From Spirochaetales bacterium (lineage in GTDB: Bacteria > Spirochaetota > Spirochaetia > DSM-27196 > SLST01): 16,263 bases of DNA. The position numbers and the translations under genes were made by a program. The notes under the pieces are model-generated. The model was not told the DNA's origin. It worked only from the letters and a program-made list of their open reading frames with translations, and searched no databases. The DNA is taken from positions 1 to 16,263 of the forward strand of contig JANQQY010000134.1 of assembly GCA_028284845.1 (NCBI GenBank). Direction: 5' to 3'. Positions 14,153 through 16,263 of the stretch are shown piece by piece (position 1 is the stretch's first letter; each line of letters opens with the position of its first letter).

Positions 14153-15624
14153 GACGGTGGATGTCAGTTCTATGCATGGTTCTTATTGGCACGGCGGTGT
14201 TTGCCGGGGCGTCCCAGGAGGACGGCGGCAATGCTGCACCCACCATCACCGTGTTTACGGCGGGGCCGGGCGATCTTCCGGCGGCGGAGAACGATGTGAT
14301 CTTGCAGACGCTGCAAGACGAGCTTGGAATCCTGATCGAGCGAACGGCACTTGCTGCCGACTACGATCAGCAGCTCAACATCCGAATCGCCGGTGGAAAC
14401 ACCCCCGATCTGTTTGCGGTCTCGGATCGGAATCAGCTCGTCAACGTGGTGGCACAGGAGGTGGCGCTCCCGCTCGATGATCATCTCGCCAAGATGCCGA
14501 GTGTCATGGCGTGGTACAGCGAGTCCGACTACCAGAAGGGCCGAGTTGACGGCACGCTCTACGCGCTGTCGCGACGACCCTTCGCCCGTTACAGCACCTT
14601 CCTGCTTCGCGAAGACTGGCTGGAGAACGTTGGACTCGAGATGCCGAGAGACCTGGATGAGTTCGCGGCCGTAGCGGCTGCGTTCACATTCCAGGATCCT
14701 GACGGCAATGGCAATGACGACACGTTCGGGATCACGGGGTACGACGGCATCCGCTCGTTCAGGCCCATCTTTGGCGCATTTGGAACCTCTCACGACGGGA
14801 ACTGGATGATTCGGGACGGCGAAGTCGTCTACAGCACGACCGATCCGAGATACCGCGAAGCGATTAGCTGGATTCGGGATCTGATCGCAGAGGGAGTCGT
14901 GGATCCGGAGCTGCTTGCAAACAAAGGGCAAGCGGACATGACCAAGACCTTCAACGGACAGATCGGCATCAACTACCGGAATCTCTGGGAGTACTACAAG
15001 CCCGAATACACTGAGCAAATCGAAGCAGTAAACCCAAGCGCCTCGTGGGTTCAGATGCCGGCTATCTCCGGCCCGTACGGACGCGCCGACCGCGAGTGGG
15101 ACGTTGCCGTCGTGAATCAGCTAAACGTGCTCTCAGCCGATCTCGCCGACCAACCGGCGAAGCTCGACGGCGTACTTCGACTTCTGGACTATGTGACCGA
15201 TGGACCGGGGCAGCGGCTCGTTCTCTACGGAATCGACGGGGTTCATCATACCTACGACGGCAACGCGATCAGCGTGGACGATCAGGCGATTGCCGATGTC
15301 ACGTACGCTCATAACTGGCAGTTCACCGGCAGGGACGAGCTACTCTACCTCAGCACGAAGTACGAGTGGTCTCTTGGCTACCTCGAATTCGTGGATAGCC
15401 AGCCGGTCGTTCCAGTCTACAACGGCTTGGTGGGACTCCCGGAAGGAGTGAACTTCGCAGACCTGGAGCGCTACGAGGACGAGGAAGTTGCCAAGTTCAT
15501 GTACGGGATTCGACCAATGGACGAGTGGGACGACTTCATCGAGACCCTCTACGATACCTTCTCTCTTCAGGCGTTCGTGGATCAGGCAGAAGCGGATCTG
15601 CGGGCCAACGGTTACCTCGAGTAA
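14149..15624 (+). CDS. ABC transporter extracellular sugar-binding protein, LipO/YtcQ type
   Basis: 491 residues, close to the usual size of the LipO/YtcQ group that partners LplB and YtcP. Residues 1-19 form a signal peptide with cleavage at VFA before GASQED. Unlike many Gram-positive relatives there is no lipobox cysteine (Cys9 is inside the hydrophobic core), fitting a soluble periplasmic protein. LREDWLENVGLEMPRDLDEF (from residue 153) is characteristic. DPDGNGNDDTFG (183-194) is an EF-hand-like calcium loop common in this group, and GDLPAAENDVILQTL is the usual N-terminal stretch. AAAGGAGG five bases before the ATG gives a very strong ribosome site, matching the need for excess binding protein. 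It is last in its operon, unlike the first locus where the binding protein comes first, and is followed by a strong terminator. Substrate: an oligosaccharide, unspecified. Confidence 0.94.
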   Translation: MRRWMSVLCMVLIGTAVFAGASQEDGGNAAPTITVFTAGPGDLPAAENDVILQTLQDELGILIERTALAADYDQQLNIRIAGGNTPDLFAVSDRNQLVNVVAQEVALPLDDHLAKMPSVMAWYSESDYQKGRVDGTLYALSRRPFARYSTFLLREDWLENVGLEMPRDLDEFAAVAAAFTFQDPDGNGNDDTFGITGYDGIRSFRPIFGAFGTSHDGNWMIRDGEVVYSTTDPRYREAISWIRDLIAEGVVDPELLANKGQADMTKTFNGQIGINYRNLWEYYKPEYTEQIEAVNPSASWVQMPAISGPYGRADREWDVAVVNQLNVLSADLADQPAKLDGVLRLLDYVTDGPGQRLVLYGIDGVHHTYDGNAISVDDQAIADVTYAHNWQFTGRDELLYLSTKYEWSLGYLEFVDSQPVVPVYNGLVGLPEGVNFADLERYEDEEVAKFMYGIRPMDEWDDFIETLYDTFSLQAFVDQAEADLRANGYLE

Positions 15625-15638
15625 CACACACACCGTGT

Positions 15639-15680
15639 GGCGGGCGGCAGGCGAAAGCCGTGCCTGCCCGCCATCTTCTT
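15639..15680 (+). terminator. GC-rich rho-independent terminator after the second importer operon
   Basis: GGCGGGC-GGCA-GGC (15639-15652), tetraloop GAAA (15653-15656), GCC, bulged G, TGCC, bulged T, GCCCGCC (15657-15672) form a 14-bp stem with two single-base bulges, followed by ATCTTCTT (15673-15680). It starts 14 bases after the binding-protein stop. The T-tract is interrupted by C, so some read-through into the response-regulator gene is possible. Confidence 0.75.
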
Positions 15681-15683
15681 GGA

Positions 15684-15689
15684 TACAAT
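15684..15689 (+). promoter_or_regulatory. -10-like TACAAT just before the response-regulator start
   Basis: TACAAT matches the -10 consensus at 5 of 6 positions and ends six bases before the GTG at 15696, which would place the transcription start on the start codon. The -35 position falls in the terminator stem and is a poor match. Tentative. Confidence 0.3.
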
Positions 15690-15695
15690 CACGAA

Positions 15696-16263
15696 GTGTC
15701 CAGTGCTGCCAGAAAACTCGACGTCATCGTCGTGGACGACGAGATACCCATCATCGAGCAACTCTCTCTGTTCCCATGGGACTCAATTGGCTGTAGCCTC
15801 GTCGCGACCGCCCGGTCCGCGGCATCCGCATTGAAGCTCATTTCTTCGCATCCGTGCGACCTTCTGATCACAGACATCACGATGCAGGGAACAGATGGGA
15901 TCGAACTGGCTCGTCGCGTCCATGAGCTCTACCCGCGTATAGGGGTCATTTTCCTTACCGTTCACAGAGAGTTCGAGTACGCTCAGGCTGCTCTGAGAGA
16001 GGGCGCGGTCGAGTACCTGCTCAAAGGATTCTACCGGGATGATGACCTCAGGAGGGCGGTCGAGCGAGTACGCGATCGAATGCCAACTGACTCAGACAAC
16101 GACGCGAGGGACAGGAGCTATCAGCGGCTTGTGGGAGGAGACCTCGCGGTCAGCGTGAGCCCGGAACTTCCGGCATTCCTCTCTGTGTTCTTCCGAACCG
16201 GGAGTAACCGATTCGCCTCGCCGCTTGACAGTTGGCTGAGGAATCGAGTGGCCTCGACGGGAA
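15696..16263 (+). CDS. Response regulator, YesN-like, C-terminus cut by window edge
   Basis: 189 codons are present and the frame is open at the right edge. Residues 8-125 are a receiver domain: VIVVDDE with the acidic pair Asp14/Asp15, LLITDITMQGTDGIEL with the phosphoacceptor Asp60, LTVH (Thr88), and EYLLKGF (Lys110). REFEYAQAALREGAVEYLLK is the hallmark of YesN-type regulators (typically dFeYAqeAl..Ga.dYLLKP), which usually carry a C-terminal AraC-type DNA-binding domain; that part is outside the window, so the class is inferred. The usual Pro after Lys110 is Gly. No histidine kinase is in view; it may follow. The GTG has no ribosome site. It follows the second importer operon and is the likely activator acting at 12139-12222. 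Confidence 0.88.
   Translation, partial: MSSAARKLDVIVVDDEIPIIEQLSLFPWDSIGCSLVATARSAASALKLISSHPCDLLITDITMQGTDGIELARRVHELYPRIGVIFLTVHREFEYAQAALREGAVEYLLKGFYRDDDLRRAVERVRDRMPTDSDNDARDRSYQRLVGGDLAVSVSPELPAFLSVFFRTGSNRFASPLDSWLRNRVASTG

Noticed and set aside
14170..15018. 282-codon leftward frame opposite the LipO-type binding protein
   Set aside because: Antisense to a gene with signal peptide, strong ribosome site and family motifs; no independent support.

Overview
The window looks like a carbohydrate-utilisation region of a moderately GC-rich free-living bacterium, most probably a spirochaete (Spirochaetota). The reasons are indirect: two ABC sugar-binding proteins with signal peptides ending AFA|TATQEEE and VFA|GASQED, transport operons without their own ATPase, an orphan lipoprotein, and strong GAGGAG-type ribosome binding sites. 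No rRNA, tRNA, CRISPR array or insertion sequence was seen.

Left half (1-9215), proposed amino-sugar locus. A leftward pair encodes a PLP-dependent DegT/StrS-type sugar aminotransferase and a Gfo/Idh/MocA oxidoreductase that runs off the left edge. Divergent from it is a rightward operon for a CUT1-type ABC importer (binding protein, two permeases, no ATPase). Converging on this, with 3 bases between stop codons, is a leftward operon: a cytoplasmic GH84 beta-N-acetylglucosaminidase-like enzyme, a ROK-family regulator with an N-terminal winged helix, and an archaeal-GlmU-like sugar-1-phosphate nucleotidylyltransferase with a left-handed beta-helix domain. An 8-bp perfect inverted repeat over the -35 box of the importer promoter is a good operator candidate for the ROK protein, and the GH84 promoter carries related heptamers. 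The picture is import of an N-acetylhexosamine-containing glycan or conjugate, intracellular cleavage by GH84, and remodelling or re-activation of the released sugar.

Middle (9216-10717). A roughly 480-base stretch with no recognisable gene is followed by an isolated lipoprotein of unknown function, in visibly less GC-rich sequence than its neighbours.

Right half (10718-16263), second transport locus. A leftward FAD-dependent oxidoreductase diverges from a rightward operon of LplB-type permease, YtcP-type permease and a LipO/YtcQ-type binding protein with an EF-hand-like loop, ended by a GC-rich terminator. A YesN-like response regulator follows and runs off the right edge. The divergent promoter region holds four (T/C)GACAC hexamers arranged as two direct-repeat pairs, each with 20-bp spacing. 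This is the arrangement expected for an AraC/YesN-type activator. A 23-codon ORF bridges the second permease and the binding-protein gene with ATGA overlaps at both ends.
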